From Desulfobacteraceae bacterium (GTDB lineage Bacteria > Desulfobacterota > Desulfobacteria > Desulfobacterales > Desulfobacteraceae), in assembly GCA_022712835.1 (NCBI GenBank), contig JAFLJU010000640.1, forward strand, positions 1 to 31,919: a DNA stretch of 31,919 nt, read 5' to 3'. Below are positions 31,352 through 31,919 of this stretch, piece after piece (position 1 is the first letter of the stretch; the number at the start of each line of letters is the position of its first letter). The notes under the pieces were generated by a model, which was not told the origin of the DNA, did not search any database, and saw nothing but the letters and a program-made list of their open reading frames with translations. The position numbers were made by a program, and so were the translations under genes.

Positions 31352-31919
31352 TTATAAAATTTGAAGTTCTGCCTGGAGTGCGCCAGCCGCCTTTATCCCC
31401 TCCAGGATACTGATCAGATCCCGGGGTTTTACCCCTAGAGAATTCAATCCCCGGACAAGTTCTCCAATGGTGGAATTTCCCTCAAGGGGCATCACACTCT
31501 CCTGGATTGGAGCGCCAGGTGCTGCATCAATGGTGACCGAAAGATCCCCATGTGCAATGGCAACCCCGGAAATTTTCACATCCTTCCCGATAACAATGGT
31601 ACCAGTTCTCTCATTTATCACCACCTTGGCTATGGTATCAGGAATCACGGACAAGGTTTCAATGTCCGCCAAAAACTCAGCAACATTTTTTTCCCACATG
31701 CTCCCAGGAACCGTCAGCCCCAAGGCACTGGAATCAATGATTTTGGCACTCCCCTCACCAATGGCAAGGTTAATGGTGTCTGCCATCCGTTTGGCGGTTG
31801 TAAAATCAGGCCGGAACAAGGAAAGCACCAGCGTCTTTTTCCCATTCAATCTGAAAGGAATCTCCTGCTCCACCGAAGCCCCGTTGATCACCCGAGCCAC
31901 CAGAAGATGACTGGCCCGA
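31352..31919 (-). CDS. flgI: flagellar P-ring protein FlgI, C-terminal part
   Basis: This gene runs off the right edge of the window; about 189 C-terminal residues are present. The family pattern is clear: GASVEQEIPF, the stretch through SALGLTVP, VVINERTGTIVIGKDVKISG, VAIAHGDLSVTI, and the conserved end IGELVRGLNSLGVKPRDLIS with ILEGIKAAGALQAELQIL. FlgI forms the periplasmic P-ring around the rod, so the organism is Gram-negative. The GTG at 31900 is an internal codon: the same frame continues upstream (RASHLL) to the window end. Confidence 0.95.
   Translation of the reverse strand, partial: RASHLLVARVINGASVEQEIPFRLNGKKTLVLSLFRPDFTTAKRMADTINLAIGEGSAKIIDSSALGLTVPGSMWEKNVAEFLADIETLSVIPDTIAKVVINERTGTIVIGKDVKISGVAIAHGDLSVTIDAAPGAPIQESVMPLEGNSTIGELVRGLNSLGVKPRDLISILEGIKAAGALQAELQIL

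Overview
The window holds the late part of a bacterial flagellar locus fused to a large sugar and glycan island. Gene content and order (flgI-flgJ-flgN-flgK-flgL-csrA-fliW, fliD-fliS-flaG, one flagellin), a Gram-negative P-ring gene, sigma28- and sigma54-like promoters, and the radical SAM and legionaminate genes suggest a motile Gram-negative of the Desulfobacterota (Desulfobacteraceae-like). This is inferred from gene content; there is no rRNA or other phylogenetic marker in the window.

Layout. (1) 1-229: tandem small hairpins, possibly an insertion-element remnant. (2) 230-1237 (+): a methyltransferase whose true start appears lost or non-canonical. (3) 1397-8361 (-): four genes of a putative glycan-decorating module, two GT-B glycosyltransferases and two radical SAM proteins. 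(4) 8367-15737 (-): a compact operon for CMP-legionaminic acid or a close nonulosonic acid: legB, legC, legH, legI, legG, ptmE, a SIS isomerase, legF. Most junctions overlap. (5) 16007-18457 (-): an 816-residue flagellin with a strong hairpin terminator, a sigma28-type promoter and a leader carrying two candidate CsrA sites. (6) 18830-22279 (+): fliD, fliS, a FliT/FlgN-like protein and flaG. (7) 22301-31919 (-): flgI (partial), flgJ, flgN, flgK, flgL, csrA, fliW in transcription order.

How it works together. FlgK, FlgL, FliD and flagellin form the outer hook junction, cap and filament. FlgN, FliS and probably the FliT-like protein are their export chaperones. CsrA and FliW can couple flagellin translation to flagellin secretion through the fliC leader. 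The nonulosonic acid operon next to fliC would supply sugar for flagellin glycosylation, and the radical SAM/glycosyltransferase genes downstream may elaborate or methylate that glycan.

Most striking are the surface proteins. FlgK (1409 aa), FlgL (1011 aa), flagellin (816 aa) and FliD (662 aa) are all far larger than usual. They are built from internal repeats and modules shared with each other: five tandem ~110-residue modules in FlgL, one further module common to FlgL and FlgK, a FlgIN-type module common to flagellin and FliD, and a Gly/Ser/Thr beta-solenoid-like tract in flagellin.
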